A program made the position numbers and the translations under genes. This document shows, one piece after another, positions 12,422-22,413 of a DNA stretch of 64,000 nt. The notes below the pieces were generated by a model, which saw nothing but the letters and a program-made list of their open reading frames with translations, was not told the DNA's origin and ran no database searches. Source of the DNA: Lysobacter sp. ISL-50 (GTDB lineage: Bacteria > Pseudomonadota > Gammaproteobacteria > Xanthomonadales > Xanthomonadaceae); assembly GCF_018612875.1 (NCBI RefSeq), contig NZ_JAGGRI010000029.1, positions 17,645 to 81,644 on the forward strand, in the 5' to 3' direction. Position 1 is the first letter of the stretch; each line of letters begins with the position of its first letter.

Positions 12422-13810
12422 TCAATCGTCCGCGCTGTCGCCGGCCACGGTCATGCGCCCGACCAGGATCGAACCGGTGCGCACATGCGAGCGCAAATCC
12501 ACGTCGGTGCCGACCGCTTCGATCGCCTCGAACATCTTGCGCAGGTTGCCGGCGATGGTGATGCCGTCCACCGGGTACTGGATTTCGCCGTTATCGACCC
12601 AGAAACCGGCCGCGCCGCGCGAATAGTCGCCGGTGACGCTGTTGACGCCCTGCCCCATCAGCTCGGTGACCAGCAGGCCGCGGCCCATCTGCCGCAGCAT
12701 CGACTCGAAATCGCCGGCATTGGCCGCGACTTGCAGGTTGTGCACGCCGCCGGCGTTGGCGGTGCTCTGCAGGCCGAGCTTGCGCGCCGAGTAACTGCCC
12801 AGCACGTAGCGCTGCAGCACGCCGGCGTCGATCAGCGCCGATTCGCGCGTGGCCACGCCTTCGGCGTCGTAGGAAGTCGAACGCAGGCCGCGATGCAGGA
12901 ACGGCTGTTCCTCGATGCGGAACCACGACGGGAACAACTGCGTGCCGACGCTATCGACCAGGAAGCTCGCGCGCCGGTACAGCGCGCCGCCGCTGACCGC
13001 GCCGAGCAGATGGCCGATCAGCGAACGCGCGCTCTCGGCGGCGAACAGCACCGGGTATTCGCCGGTGTTGAGCTGGCGCGGCGCCAGCCGCGCGACCGTG
13101 CGTTCGGCCGATTTGCGACCGACGCTCGCGGCCGATTCCAGTTCGTCCGCGATCAGCGCCGAGGTGTACCAGCCGTCGCGCTGCATGCTGTCGCCGCGGC
13201 CGGCGATCAGCGCGCAGCCCAGGCTGTGCTGGGTGCCGCGATCGCGGCCGATGAAGCCGTGCGAATTGGCATACACGCCCAGGCTGGCGCCGGTGCCGAC
13301 CGAGGCGCCGTCGGAATTCTCGATGCGCGCGTCGAACTCGCGCCCGGCCGCTTCGCAGGCCAAGGCCAGCTCGATGGCGCGGTCGGCGTCGATATGCCAC
13401 GGGTGCCAGGTGTCGAATTCGCGCAGATCCGTCGCCATCAGCGCCGCGTCGGCCAGGCCGGCGGCGCTGTCGTCCTCGGTGTAGCGGGCGATCGCGCAGG
13501 CCTGCTCGACCGTGGCTTCCAGGCTGCTGTCGCGCAGGTCGGCGGTGCTGGCGCTGCCCTTGCGCTGGCCGAAATACACGGTCACGGCGATGCCGCGGTC
13601 GCGGGTGGCTTCGACGGTTTCGACCTCGCCCATGCGCACGTTGACGTTGAGGCCGGTCTCTTCCGAGCACGAGACCTCGGCCTGGGTCGCGCCGCGCGCG
13701 CGCGCGGCCGCGAGCAGACGCTGCGACAGGTCCGACAGCGCGTCCAGGCGCGCTTCGGGGTCGGCGAAGATATGGGCCGGAGCGGCCTGGCTGAGGGCTG
13801 ACGCGTTCAA
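12422..13810 (-). CDS. pmbA: metalloprotease accessory subunit PmbA (TldE)
   Basis: 462-aa PmbA/TldE, partner of TldD in the TldD/E protease that trims peptides; in E. coli it removes the microcin B17 leader and cleaves CcdA. TldE lacks the metal-binding helix, as here. Family stretches include TVYFGQRKGSASTADL, LGCALIAGRGDSMQRDGWY and GAAGFWVDNGEIQYPVDGIT. It is divergent from darP with a 79-nt shared promoter region; yjgA-pmbA adjacency also occurs in E. coli. tldD lies just beyond darP. Confidence 0.95.
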   Translation of the reverse strand: MNASALSQAAPAHIFADPEARLDALSDLSQRLLAAARARGATQAEVSCSEETGLNVNVRMGEVETVEATRDRGIAVTVYFGQRKGSASTADLRDSSLEATVEQACAIARYTEDDSAAGLADAALMATDLREFDTWHPWHIDADRAIELALACEAAGREFDARIENSDGASVGTGASLGVYANSHGFIGRDRGTQHSLGCALIAGRGDSMQRDGWYTSALIADELESAASVGRKSAERTVARLAPRQLNTGEYPVLFAAESARSLIGHLLGAVSGGALYRRASFLVDSVGTQLFPSWFRIEEQPFLHRGLRSTSYDAEGVATRESALIDAGVLQRYVLGSYSARKLGLQSTANAGGVHNLQVAANAGDFESMLRQMGRGLLVTELMGQGVNSVTGDYSRGAAGFWVDNGEIQYPVDGITIAGNLRKMFEAIEAVGTDVDLRSHVRTGSILVGRMTVAGDSADD

Positions 13811-13889
13811 TGGCTTATCCTAGTCATGGGCCGCGCTGCGGGCGCGGCCGTCGTAATGTTCAGTTTGCAGGCTATAGAGGTGTTTTGCG

Positions 13890-14468
13890 ATGCGCGGCAG
13901 AGACGAGGAAACCGGTGAATTCCTGAGCCCCAGCCGGAGCCAGAACCGGCGCGAAGCGCTGGAAACCCTGGCCCTGGGCGAAAAACTGGTGTCGCTGACC
14001 GAGGCCCAGCTGGCCAAGCTGCCGGTGCCCGAAGCCCTGCTGCCGCACATCCGCGATTGCAAGCGCATCACCGCCCACGTCGCGCACAAGCGCCAGTTGG
14101 CGTTCCTGGCCAAGCAGATGCGCCGCGAGGACGATGCGGCGATGGACGCGCTGCGCGATGCGCTCGACGAAAACGGCGAAGCCGCGCGGCGCGAAATCGC
14201 CGCGATGCACCGGATCGAGCAATGGCGCGAGCGCCTGCTCATCGACGGCGACAGCGCGCTGGCCGAGCTGCTGAGCGAATACCCCGGCGCCGACCGCCAG
14301 CGCCTGCGCCAACTGGCGCGCAACACGCTGGAAGAGCGCAAGCGCAACAAGCCGCCGCATTCGTTCCGCGAGTTGTATCGCGAGTTGCGCACGGTGATGT
14401 TGGGGGCTAATGAGGCGGATGACGGCGTGGAAGACAACGACGAATTCAGCGGCGACGAACGAGATTGA
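13890..14468 (+). CDS. darP: ribosome maturation factor DarP (YjgA, DUF615)
   Basis: 192-aa DUF615 protein. E. coli DarP/YjgA associates with late pre-50S particles and helps organise the peptidyl-transferase centre. The family pattern is clear: [51 protein letters not shown] and a highly basic C-terminal part [19 protein letters not shown]. It is mostly helical and charged. It lies between the divergent pmbA and the convergent tldD, the pmbA/tldD pair sharing a locus that is split in E. coli. Confidence 0.93.
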   Translation: MRGRDEETGEFLSPSRSQNRREALETLALGEKLVSLTEAQLAKLPVPEALLPHIRDCKRITAHVAHKRQLAFLAKQMRREDDAAMDALRDALDENGEAARREIAAMHRIEQWRERLLIDGDSALAELLSEYPGADRQRLRQLARNTLEERKRNKPPHSFRELYRELRTVMLGANEADDGVEDNDEFSGDERD

Positions 14469-14487
14469 TCTTCGATCGCTGCGTGTA

Positions 14488-14690
14488 GCCCCTCTCCCGC
14501 TTGCGGGGTGAGCGCACGCAGCTTGCGAGCCACTGGCTCGCGTGTGCGCGAACGCCCAAACGCCATGCGTTTGGGCCGGGCCGGGGTTGGGGTGAGGGAG
14601 CGCAAGATCGCGCCGTAGCTCGATGCTCCGCGCGCCCTCATCCGGCCCTGCGGGCCACCTTCTCCCGCAGGCGGGAGAAGGGAAAAGCGG
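14488..14690. repeat. composite palindromic repeat between darP and tldD
   Basis: A mosaic of hairpins: CCCCTCTCCCGC near 14490, an AAACGCC/GCGTTT hairpin near 14560 and a CCTTCTCCCGC/GCGGGAGAAGG hairpin at 14658-14681. It lies between convergent genes and resembles the dispersed intergenic repeats common in this family. Confidence 0.7.
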
Positions 14691-14700
14691 AGGCCACGCA

Positions 14701-16143
14701 TCACGCGCTGGTGCCGCCCACCGTCAACCCGTCGATCAACAGCGAAGGCTGGCCCACGCCGACCGGGACGCTCTGCCCGTCCTTGCCGCACACGCCCACG
14801 CCTTCGTCCAACGCCAGGTCGTGGCCGATCATGCTGACCTTCTGCATGGTCTCCGGGCCGTTGCCGATCAAGGTCGCGCCCTTCACCGGCGCGGTGATCT
14901 TGCCGTCTTCGATCAGATACGCCTCGGTCGCCGAGAACACGTACTTGCCGCTGGTGATATCGACCTGGCCGCCGCCGAAATTGACCGCGTACAAGCCCTT
15001 TTTCACCGAGCGGATCATCTCTTCCGGGTCATGCGTGCCGGCCAGCATGTAGGTGTTGGTCATTCGCGGCATCGGCAGATGGGCAAAGGATTCGCGGCGG
15101 CCGTTGCCGGTCGGCTGCATGCCCATCAGACGCGCGTTGAGGGTGTCCTGCATGTAACCGACCAGCACGCCGTCTTCGATCAGCGTGGTGCAGTTCGTCG
15201 GCGTGCCTTCGTCGTCGACGTTGAGCGAGCCGCGGCGGCCTTCCAACGTGCCGTCATCGACGATGGTCACGCCCTTGGAAGCCACGCGCTGACCCATGCG
15301 GCCGGCGTAGACCGAGGTGCTCTTACGGTTGAAATCGCCTTCCAGGCCGTGCCCGACCGCTTCGTGCAACAACACGCCGGGCCAGCCGGAACCCAGCACC
15401 ACCGGCATCACCCCGGCCGGCGCGTCGATCGCGTCCAGATTCACCAGCGCCTGGCGCAGCGCTTCGCGCGCGAGCCGCTCGGGCTTGTCGCCGCCTAGCA
15501 GCTCGGCGTAGCTGTAGCGTCCGCCGCCGCCGGAATAACCGCTTTCGCGGCGGCCGTTATGCTCGACGATCACCTGCACGTTCAAGCGCACCAGCGGGCG
15601 CACGTCGGCGGCGAGCACGCCGTCGCTGCGCGCGACCAGCACGGTGTCGATGCCGCCGCTGAGGCTGACCATGACCTGCTTGACCCGCGGATCGGCCGCG
15701 CGCAGCAGCTTGTCGATCTTGCGCAGCGCCTCGACCTTGGTTTCGTTCGCCAGCGAATCGATCGGATCGTCGCTGGGATACAGCGAACGGCCGCCGCCGC
15801 GCACCAGCGAACGCGCCTGTTGCGCGTTGCCGTCGCGGGCGATGGCGCGCGCCGACTTGGCCGCGCCGAGCAAGGCCTCGCTGTTGATTTCGTCGGAATA
15901 GGCGAAGCCGGTTTTCTCGCCGCTGATCGCGCGCACGCCGACGCCCTGCTCGATCGAATGCGAACCGTCCTTGACGATGCCGTCTTCCACGCTCCAGCTC
16001 TCGCGGCGCGAATGCTGGAAATACAGATCGCCGAAATCGATGCCCGGCCCGAGCAGGGTGCCGAAGCTGCGCTCCAGGCCGCTGGCGTCGAGCCCGGCGG
16101 GCAGGAGGAGGCGGGATTCGGCGATCTGGATCGGTAGGGTCAT
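14701..16143 (-). CDS. tldD: metalloprotease TldD
   Basis: 480-aa catalytic subunit of the TldD/E zinc peptidase. The metal site is visible in [14 protein letters not shown] (HExxxH). Other family stretches are [35 protein letters not shown] and [19 protein letters not shown]. The start ATG at 16143 precedes [12 protein letters not shown]; the open frame extends to 16242 but the added residues are low-complexity. Upstream on the same strand is yhdP, as in the E. coli rng-yhdP-tldD order. The nitrilase gene often found between yhdP and tldD is missing. Confidence 0.96.
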   Translation of the reverse strand: MTLPIQIAESRLLLPAGLDASGLERSFGTLLGPGIDFGDLYFQHSRRESWSVEDGIVKDGSHSIEQGVGVRAISGEKTGFAYSDEINSEALLGAAKSARAIARDGNAQQARSLVRGGGRSLYPSDDPIDSLANETKVEALRKIDKLLRAADPRVKQVMVSLSGGIDTVLVARSDGVLAADVRPLVRLNVQVIVEHNGRRESGYSGGGGRYSYAELLGGDKPERLAREALRQALVNLDAIDAPAGVMPVVLGSGWPGVLLHEAVGHGLEGDFNRKSTSVYAGRMGQRVASKGVTIVDDGTLEGRRGSLNVDDEGTPTNCTTLIEDGVLVGYMQDTLNARLMGMQPTGNGRRESFAHLPMPRMTNTYMLAGTHDPEEMIRSVKKGLYAVNFGGGQVDITSGKYVFSATEAYLIEDGKITAPVKGATLIGNGPETMQKVSMIGHDLALDEGVGVCGKDGQSVPVGVGQPSLLIDGLTVGGTSA

Positions 16144-16516
16144 GACGGAACCGTGGTGGCGTGGAATGGGCATCTTAGGCGGCCGGGCCGCCGCTGTATC
16201 GGACCGCGGACGCAGCCCGGGCGGCGCGGCACCGGCATGCACCCAAGATGGTGGCGCCGCGGCGGCCGATCAATGGGGCCGGGCTAGCGCAATCCAGCCC
16301 CGGGCGCGGCGGATGGTCGCGATCCGAGCGCGGGTTCGGCGAAGTTTCGCGCGCGGCGCGGGTTCGATGCGGTTTCCTGCGCACCCGGTCGGGGCTGAAA
16401 GCCCCTCCCACGAAGAACATCGCGGCACCGGCAACGTTTGCGCGACGGGCTTTCAACCCCGACCGGCGAAGCGCCGCCACCGCCAATCGGCGAAAGAACC
16501 GACGCCGAACGACGGC
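16144..16516. other. 373-nt intergenic region with a palindrome
   Basis: Between yhdP and tldD. It contains a palindrome at 16385-16466 with arms GTCGGGGCTGAAAGCCCC and GGGCTTTCAACCCCGAC. No gene is supported in the remainder. Confidence 0.75.
16385..16466. repeat. palindrome, GGGGCTGAAAGCCCC type
   Basis: Arms at about 16385-16405 and 16447-16466 are complementary with one mismatch and enclose about 41 nt. The core resembles the 4901-4986 element (GGCTGAAAGCC versus GGCCTGAAGGCC), which suggests related families. Confidence 0.85.
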
Positions 16517-19500
16517 TCAGCCCTCCGGCGGCGACGCCTTCTGCGTCAGCCGCGTCTGCTCGCGCGTGACCACTTCGACCTTGGGTTCCTTCCACGGCCC
16601 GGTGACCCGGTAGGTCTTGGACGCCAGACTGCCCAGCGGCTTTTGCAGCACCGCGTTCGCCGCCGCGCCGATCGCCGCGCCGATCGGGCCGGCGGCCAGC
16701 GCGCCGACCGCGGTCAGCACGTTGGCGGCCTTGGGCCGCACTTCGATGGTCTGGTCGTAGCTCTGCGCGCGAAGGTCGGTGGCGCCGCGGATGGCGATGT
16801 TGGCGGCCGGGCCGTCGATCACCAGATCGTCGCTGCGCGCGCTGCCGTTGCCGAAGCGCACGTTGCCGCCGATGCGGTCGAAGGCGAAGCCCTTCGAGAA
16901 CAGGTCGCGGAAATCCAGAGTCAGGCGCCGCGGCAACTGGGCCACGCTGAGCAGGCCCAGCACGCGACCGGCGCCGGGATCGATTTCGATCAGGCGGCCG
17001 TCGCGCACGTCCAGGTTCAAATTGCCTTCCAGCGATCCGAGCGCGAACCCGGCCGGACTGCCGGGCCAGCCGGCGTCGAGCTTGGCCTTGGCCTTGCCGC
17101 CGCCGATCTGCCCGCCGAAACCGAAAGCGCCGATCAGGCCGCCGACATCGGCGCTGTCGAGGGCGACGCTCAGATGCGTGCGCGCCGCCGCGCCGCGTCC
17201 GGTCCAGTCGCCGCTGATGTCGATCGACTGCTTGTTGCCGCGGGTATTGAATTGATCGATGCGCATGCCCGCCGGGGTCGGCCGGGTGCGCAGGCTGGCG
17301 CTGCCGAGGACGGCGTCGCCGATGCGCAGATCGGCGATGTCCAGGGTCAGGCCGGGAATCTTCGCCGGGTCCATGCCCGCGTCGGGCACCGGCTTGGCCG
17401 CGGCCTGCGCGGTGTTGGCGGCGACCGCGGTGCTCGCGTTGACGCCGTTGGCGCCGGGATTGACCGGGGCGTTGGTCGCCGCGGCGTTGCTGTCGGAGCG
17501 CCAATGCAGGCGCGCGAACTTGCCGGCGATGGCGCCGCCGTCGCTGCCCGGGACCATCAGCGCGCCTTCCAGCGCCGCGCCCTCGGCGCGCACCGCGGTG
17601 GCGCCGCGCGCGGCCGGGGCGACGATCACGCGCGTGTTCGGAAATACCGCGCCGAGCAATTGCAGGCGCTGCGCGGTGACATCGATGCGTTGCAAGGCCA
17701 CGCCTTCGCCGGAACCGTCGCCGTGCGCGATCGCGATCCAGTCGATCGCCTCCAGCGCATTGGCGCGGCCGGTGGCGATCAGTCCGCTGGCCGGCGGCAC
17801 TTCATCGACCCGGTTGCTGCCCAGCACCACGCGCACGCCGGTCTTGCCGTTGGTGGTGCGCGCGCGCAGCGCGAGCGTGTTGCCGAGCGCGACCCGCACA
17901 TCGCCGCTGCCCAACGGCAAGGGCGTATCGATCGTGGTCGCCAGCGGCACGCCGGCGGCCTTGTCCAGCGGCGGCGGCAACGTCATCGCGGTGCCGATCA
18001 GATTGGATTGCAGATGCAGGACGGTCGGGGTCGAATTGGACGCGACCGGTTTCGGCGGCGCACCTGGCGCGCCGACCGTACTGACGTGCGCGGACTTGGG
18101 AATCGAAATGCCCACCGTCCACAGCGAGCGTCCGTCCAGATACGACTTCAGCCAGGCCAATTCGTCCGGGCCGCGCGCGATCAATTCGTCGGCGCCGGAA
18201 ATCACGTCGAGCCCGGCTTCGAACACGTTGCCGCGATCGCGCACGAAGTTCTCGCCGGCGCGCAGCGACAACTTGCCCGGCGCGCCTTCGTGCAGCACCG
18301 CCAGATCCTCCGCGCGGAAACCGCCGCGGCCGTATTCGGCGCGGCCGCGCACTTGTTCGAAGGCGAGCTTCCAGCGCGGGTCGGCGAGTTTCGCGTTGTT
18401 CAGATCGACCGTACCGGTGACCTCGGTCTGCGCATTCGGATGCAGCGGCAGGCGCATGTCGAAGCCGACCGTCGCCGCGCCGCTGACGCGCAGATTGTCG
18501 AGCGTGTCGGCCTGATCCTTGTGCAGCGGGCTTTGCTTGAGCAAGCTCAGCAGTTGGTTGGCATCGGAGGTCGCATCGGCCTTGACGCTGAGCGAGCCGT
18601 CCTTGTAGTGATCGATGCCGGCCTGGATCTTGCGGATGCCGACGCCGGCGATCTTGCCGGTGCCTTCCACGTTGAAACCGTCGGCGACGAAGCTCACGTC
18701 CGCGTCCAGCGCTTCCACCGCCGGCCATTCGGGCTGGAACTTCACCACCGCCCCGCTCAGGTGCGCGCTGGCCTGGAACAGGCCGTTGTTGCGGTTGAAT
18801 GGCCACTCGTCGAGATCGCCGGAGACCACCGCGTGGGCGTTGTCGAGCCGGCCGGCGACCAAGGCGGTGTCGAGCCAGTTCAACAATCGCGGCGACATCT
18901 GGCTGCGAATCCAGAAGCCTTTCGCCACCGGTATCTGGGTCGCGTCGAGATCGGCGGCGATGTCGATCCTGGGCCGCGAGCCGTCGCCCTGCCACCACAT
19001 GCCGCCGCGCGCGCTGACGCCGAAATCCTGGCCCTTGATGCGCAGCGCCGTGGTGCCCATGCGCAAGCCCGCGCCTTCGCGCCAGCCGCCGACCCGGCCC
19101 TTGAGCGCAACCGTGTGGACCACGCCGAAACCGCTCGGCCAGTCGAAGCGCATCGGCGCGTTTTCGTCGAGATCGACGGTGAAACCGTCGAGGTCGGCCT
19201 GCAGGGTTCCGGCCAGGCCGCTCAGTCCCGGCGAACGGCCGACCGCGTCGAAGCCGAGCGCGTCGATCCGCGCGCTGGCGAACATCGGCCCGTTGCGGCG
19301 GCCGTTGACCGCGATCGAACTGAGCGACACGCGCGGCTTGGCGGTTTCGAACCAATGGCGCAGGCGTTCGGGCAAGGCGTCGCTGAGCGCGGCGACCGCG
19401 ATCAGCGGGCCGGCGTCGATGCGGTCGGCGCGCAGCGCGTAGTGCTCGCCGCCGGCTACGGCCAGGCCATCGAGCGTCTGCACGTTCTGGCCGCTGCCGA

Positions 19501-20641
19501 TGCGCAGGGTGGGTGCGTCCAGGCGCCAGCCGGTGTTGGTCAGGCGCCAGTGCGACAGGGTTTCGACGTGTTCGAATTCGATTCGCGCGGGGGGAGTTGG
19601 GGTGAGCGTTTCGGGTGTTGGGGACGCGGCTATCGGAGCGGAAGGCATCGGGCCTGAAGGCCCTCCCACAAGAGCAGGCCCTCCCACAAGAGCAGGCCCT
19701 CCCACAGTTGCGGGGCCTCCCACAACAGCGGGGCCTCCTACAGCGGCGGGGCTTCCGGCAACAGTGGTGGCGAGAGACGGCACCATGCGCTCGGCGCGCA
19801 GTCCTACGCGGTCGAGCGCGGCGGACACCGTCACGCCGGCGACGCGATGCCCGCGCAGATCGGCCCAGGCCTGGGCGCGGCCTTGTCCGGATTCGATGCG
19901 GATGCCGGCCACTTTCAGCAGCGGCGACCAGCCGGACAGATCGGCGCGGGTGGCGCCGGCGTAGACGCGGCCGTCGCCGCGCTTGCGATCGAAATCCAGG
20001 ACCGCGTCGAGCGGCGTGGACGGCGCGCCGGCGACGCCGACGCTCGGCCATGCGCGCATGCCCGCGCGCACGCGGTCGCCGTCCACGCGCAGGCGCAGAT
20101 CGATCTTGGGAACGCGCGCGTCGATGCCCAGGGTCGGCGCGATCACCGCGAGCTTGCCGTCGATCACCTGCAGTTCGCCCAGCCCTTCCAGCGCCGACAG
20201 CGGATCGCGTTGCGCGGGCTGCTCCTGTCCGGGCAGGCCGCGCACTTTCCAGCGGCCGTCGTCGGCGCGTTCCAAGGTCAGGTCCAGGCCCTTGAGCCGC
20301 AACTCGGAGAACGACTGCCCCGGCAGCAGGCCGGCATACACCGACACCAGCATTTCCGCATCGCCGATGGTGAACGCCTGCGCGCCCTCGCCGATTCGCA
20401 ATCCGTCCAGACGCAGCAGCGGGCCGCGTCGGGTCCACTGGGTTTCGACCTTGTCGAACGCGACCGGCCGCCCGGCGCGCTGGCTGAGCCAGGCCGCGAC
20501 TTGCTCGGGATGGCTTTCGGCCAACGGCAGCACCTGGCTGGCCGCGGCCAACAGCAACGCCACCAGCACGAGCACGACCGCGGCGCCATAGAAGGCGCCA
20601 CGACGGGCCATGCGCAGGCGGCGGCGCAGCGGGGTGGGCAT
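16517..20641 (-). CDS. yhdP: AsmA-like envelope protein YhdP (TIGR02099 family)
   Basis: 1374-aa protein anchored by one N-terminal membrane helix (about residues 13-35), with a very long periplasmic beta-rich body of DUF3971/AsmA-2 type. E. coli YhdP helps carry phospholipids to the outer membrane. The C-terminal part contains the AsmA-2 stretch RLTLDFRDLFSKGFAFDRIGG. I start at 20641 (PTPLRRRLRMARR) because the longer reading to 20698 is translated from a palindrome. Residues about 295-333 are an inserted Val-Gly-Gly-Pro-Ala repeat that looks unrelated to the fold. Order maf-rng-yhdP-tldD matches E. coli. Confidence 0.92.
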   Translation of the reverse strand: MPTPLRRRLRMARRGAFYGAAVVLVLVALLLAAASQVLPLAESHPEQVAAWLSQRAGRPVAFDKVETQWTRRGPLLRLDGLRIGEGAQAFTIGDAEMLVSVYAGLLPGQSFSELRLKGLDLTLERADDGRWKVRGLPGQEQPAQRDPLSALEGLGELQVIDGKLAVIAPTLGIDARVPKIDLRLRVDGDRVRAGMRAWPSVGVAGAPSTPLDAVLDFDRKRGDGRVYAGATRADLSGWSPLLKVAGIRIESGQGRAQAWADLRGHRVAGVTVSAALDRVGLRAERMVPSLATTVAGSPAAVGGPAVVGGPATVGGPALVGGPALVGGPSGPMPSAPIAASPTPETLTPTPPARIEFEHVETLSHWRLTNTGWRLDAPTLRIGSGQNVQTLDGLAVAGGEHYALRADRIDAGPLIAVAALSDALPERLRHWFETAKPRVSLSSIAVNGRRNGPMFASARIDALGFDAVGRSPGLSGLAGTLQADLDGFTVDLDENAPMRFDWPSGFGVVHTVALKGRVGGWREGAGLRMGTTALRIKGQDFGVSARGGMWWQGDGSRPRIDIAADLDATQIPVAKGFWIRSQMSPRLLNWLDTALVAGRLDNAHAVVSGDLDEWPFNRNNGLFQASAHLSGAVVKFQPEWPAVEALDADVSFVADGFNVEGTGKIAGVGIRKIQAGIDHYKDGSLSVKADATSDANQLLSLLKQSPLHKDQADTLDNLRVSGAATVGFDMRLPLHPNAQTEVTGTVDLNNAKLADPRWKLAFEQVRGRAEYGRGGFRAEDLAVLHEGAPGKLSLRAGENFVRDRGNVFEAGLDVISGADELIARGPDELAWLKSYLDGRSLWTVGISIPKSAHVSTVGAPGAPPKPVASNSTPTVLHLQSNLIGTAMTLPPPLDKAAGVPLATTIDTPLPLGSGDVRVALGNTLALRARTTNGKTGVRVVLGSNRVDEVPPASGLIATGRANALEAIDWIAIAHGDGSGEGVALQRIDVTAQRLQLLGAVFPNTRVIVAPAARGATAVRAEGAALEGALMVPGSDGGAIAGKFARLHWRSDSNAAATNAPVNPGANGVNASTAVAANTAQAAAKPVPDAGMDPAKIPGLTLDIADLRIGDAVLGSASLRTRPTPAGMRIDQFNTRGNKQSIDISGDWTGRGAAARTHLSVALDSADVGGLIGAFGFGGQIGGGKAKAKLDAGWPGSPAGFALGSLEGNLNLDVRDGRLIEIDPGAGRVLGLLSVAQLPRRLTLDFRDLFSKGFAFDRIGGNVRFGNGSARSDDLVIDGPAANIAIRGATDLRAQSYDQTIEVRPKAANVLTAVGALAAGPIGAAIGAAANAVLQKPLGSLASKTYRVTGPWKEPKVEVVTREQTRLTQKASPPEG
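19641..19757. repeat. degenerate palindrome amplified as an 18-nt repeat inside yhdP
   Basis: Begins with the same GGGCCTGAAGGCCCTCCCAC core as the 4901-4986 element, then repeats CCCTCCCACA-containing units of 18 nt five or six times. In yhdP it encodes VGGPAx hexapeptides. Confidence 0.9.
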
Positions 20642-20663
20642 CAGCGCTGCGCTCCGCTTTTTG

Positions 20664-20753
20664 CCGGGAATCGGGAATGGGGAATCGGGAATCGGCAAAT
20701 CAAGGGCCGGGCTTCGCTTTTACGATTCCCGATTCCCCATTCCCGATTCCCGG
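20664..20753. repeat. heptamer palindrome between rng and yhdP
   Basis: Arms of 31 bp (20664-20694 and 20723-20753) built from GGGAATC and GGGAATG heptamers, with a 28-nt loop. It fills almost all of the gap between rng and yhdP. Confidence 0.95.
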
Positions 20754-20755
20754 CG

Positions 20756-22243
20756 TCAGAGCAACACAACATCGAACTGCTCCTGCGCATACTGATCGTC
20801 AGCCTGGAAACGGATCGACTTGCCGAGGAATTCCTCCAGCTCGGCCACCGCCGCCGACTCCTCGTCGGTGATGCGCGCGACCACTTTCGGCGAGGCGATC
20901 ACCAACAGCCGCGCCGCGTCGAACTGGCGCACCTGCCGCACGATGTCGCGGAAGATTTCGTACGTCACCGTCTCCGGCGTCTTCAAGGTGCCGCGCCCGC
21001 CGCATTCGTGGCAGGCCTCGCTGAGCTGGCGCTCCAGGCTCTCGGTGGTGCGCTTGCGGGTCATCTCGACCAGGCCCAGCGGCGAGAATTCGTAGACCGT
21101 GGTCTTGGCGTGGTCGCGCGTGAGCGCCTTCTCCAACTGCCGCAGCACCTGACGGCGGTGCTCCACATCGGTCATGTCGATGAAGTCGATGATGATGATC
21201 CCGCCCAGGTTGCGCAGCCGCAGCTGCCGGGCGACCGATTGCGCCGCCTCCAGATTGGTGCGGTAAACGGTTTCCTCCAGATTGCGTTGACCCAGGAAAG
21301 AACCGGTGTTGACGTCGATGGTGGTCATCGCTTCGGTCTGGTCGATGACCAGATAGCCGCCAGACTTGAGCGGGACTTCCTTCTCCAGCGCGCGCTGTAT
21401 CTCGTCCTCGACCCCGTACAGATCGAAGATCGGCCGCGCGCCGGTGTAGTGCTCGATCTTCTCCGCGAGGCCGGGCATGTACTGCGCGGCGAAGCTGCGC
21501 AGGCGCTCGCAGGTTTCGCGCGAATCGACCTTGACCTTCTCCACGTCGCGGCGGATCAGGTCGCGCACCGCGCGCAGCGGCAGGCTCAGGTCTTCGTAGA
21601 CCCGCTCGCCGATCTTCGAACTGCCGGATTTTTCCGCGATCAGCGCCCAGGCCCGGCTCAGATAACCGATGTCTTCCGCCAGCGCTTCCTCCGGCTGGCC
21701 CTCGGCGTTGGTGCGCACGATGTAGCCGTGGTTGTCGCCGGCCGGCGCCAGGGTGGTCACCAGCGATTTGAGCCGCGCGCGTTCGCCCTCGTCCTCGATC
21801 CGCGCCGACACCCCGACCACGCGCGTGCGCGGCAGCAGCACCAGATAACGCGAGGGGATGCTCAGCTGGGTGGTCAGGCGCGCGCCCTTGCTGCCGATCG
21901 GGTCCTTGACGACCTGGACCACGATTTCCTGGCCTTCGCGCAGCAACTCGGCGATCGGCCGGGTCGGCGTCGGCGGCAGCGGCGCTTCGTCGCCCTCGCC
22001 TTCGTTGCTCTGGTTGGGCTTGACGATATCGGCCGCGTGCAGGAACGCGGCGCGCTCCAGGCCGATCTCGACGAACGCCGCCTGCATGCCGGGCATGACC
22101 CGCTGCACCCGGCCCTTGTAGATGTTGCCGACCACGCCGCGGCGCCAGCCGCGTTCGATGTGCAGCTCCTGCAGCATGCCGTTTTCGACGACGGCGACGC
22201 GGGTTTCGCGCGGAGTAACGTTGACCAGGATTTCTTCAGTCAT
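20756..22243 (-). CDS. rng: ribonuclease G
   Basis: 495-aa endoribonuclease of the RNase E/G family, which matures the 5' end of 16S rRNA and cleaves AU-rich single-stranded mRNA. An N-terminal S1 domain (GNIYKGRVQRVMPGMQAAFV) precedes the catalytic core. The metal-binding aspartates lie in TIDVNTGSF and IIIIDFIDM, and the zinc-link motif is CHECGGRGT. The length is that of RNase G, without the long RNase E scaffold. It is followed by a palindrome and yhdP, and preceded by maf. Confidence 0.96.
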   Translation of the reverse strand: MTEEILVNVTPRETRVAVVENGMLQELHIERGWRRGVVGNIYKGRVQRVMPGMQAAFVEIGLERAAFLHAADIVKPNQSNEGEGDEAPLPPTPTRPIAELLREGQEIVVQVVKDPIGSKGARLTTQLSIPSRYLVLLPRTRVVGVSARIEDEGERARLKSLVTTLAPAGDNHGYIVRTNAEGQPEEALAEDIGYLSRAWALIAEKSGSSKIGERVYEDLSLPLRAVRDLIRRDVEKVKVDSRETCERLRSFAAQYMPGLAEKIEHYTGARPIFDLYGVEDEIQRALEKEVPLKSGGYLVIDQTEAMTTIDVNTGSFLGQRNLEETVYRTNLEAAQSVARQLRLRNLGGIIIIDFIDMTDVEHRRQVLRQLEKALTRDHAKTTVYEFSPLGLVEMTRKRTTESLERQLSEACHECGGRGTLKTPETVTYEIFRDIVRQVRQFDAARLLVIASPKVVARITDEESAAVAELEEFLGKSIRFQADDQYAQEQFDVVLL

Positions 22244-22413
22244 GAGGCGGCGCGGATCCCAATGCGGTGATACGGGGCGGTGATACGGGACGACGATAGC
22301 GAGCAGTAAACGCCCGCTCGGGTGAAGCGCAAGTGCTGCGGTAATGGAAAGCGGCGCGGCAGCTTAAGTTCAACGCTGTCGGAATGATGCATGCGCGCTC
22401 CCCGGCGCGCGAT

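Noticed and set aside
19615..20295. Plus-strand frames over the yhdP repeat (ALPQEQALPQ-type repeats)
   Set aside because: Antisense reading of the tandem repeat; no start, signal or domain support.
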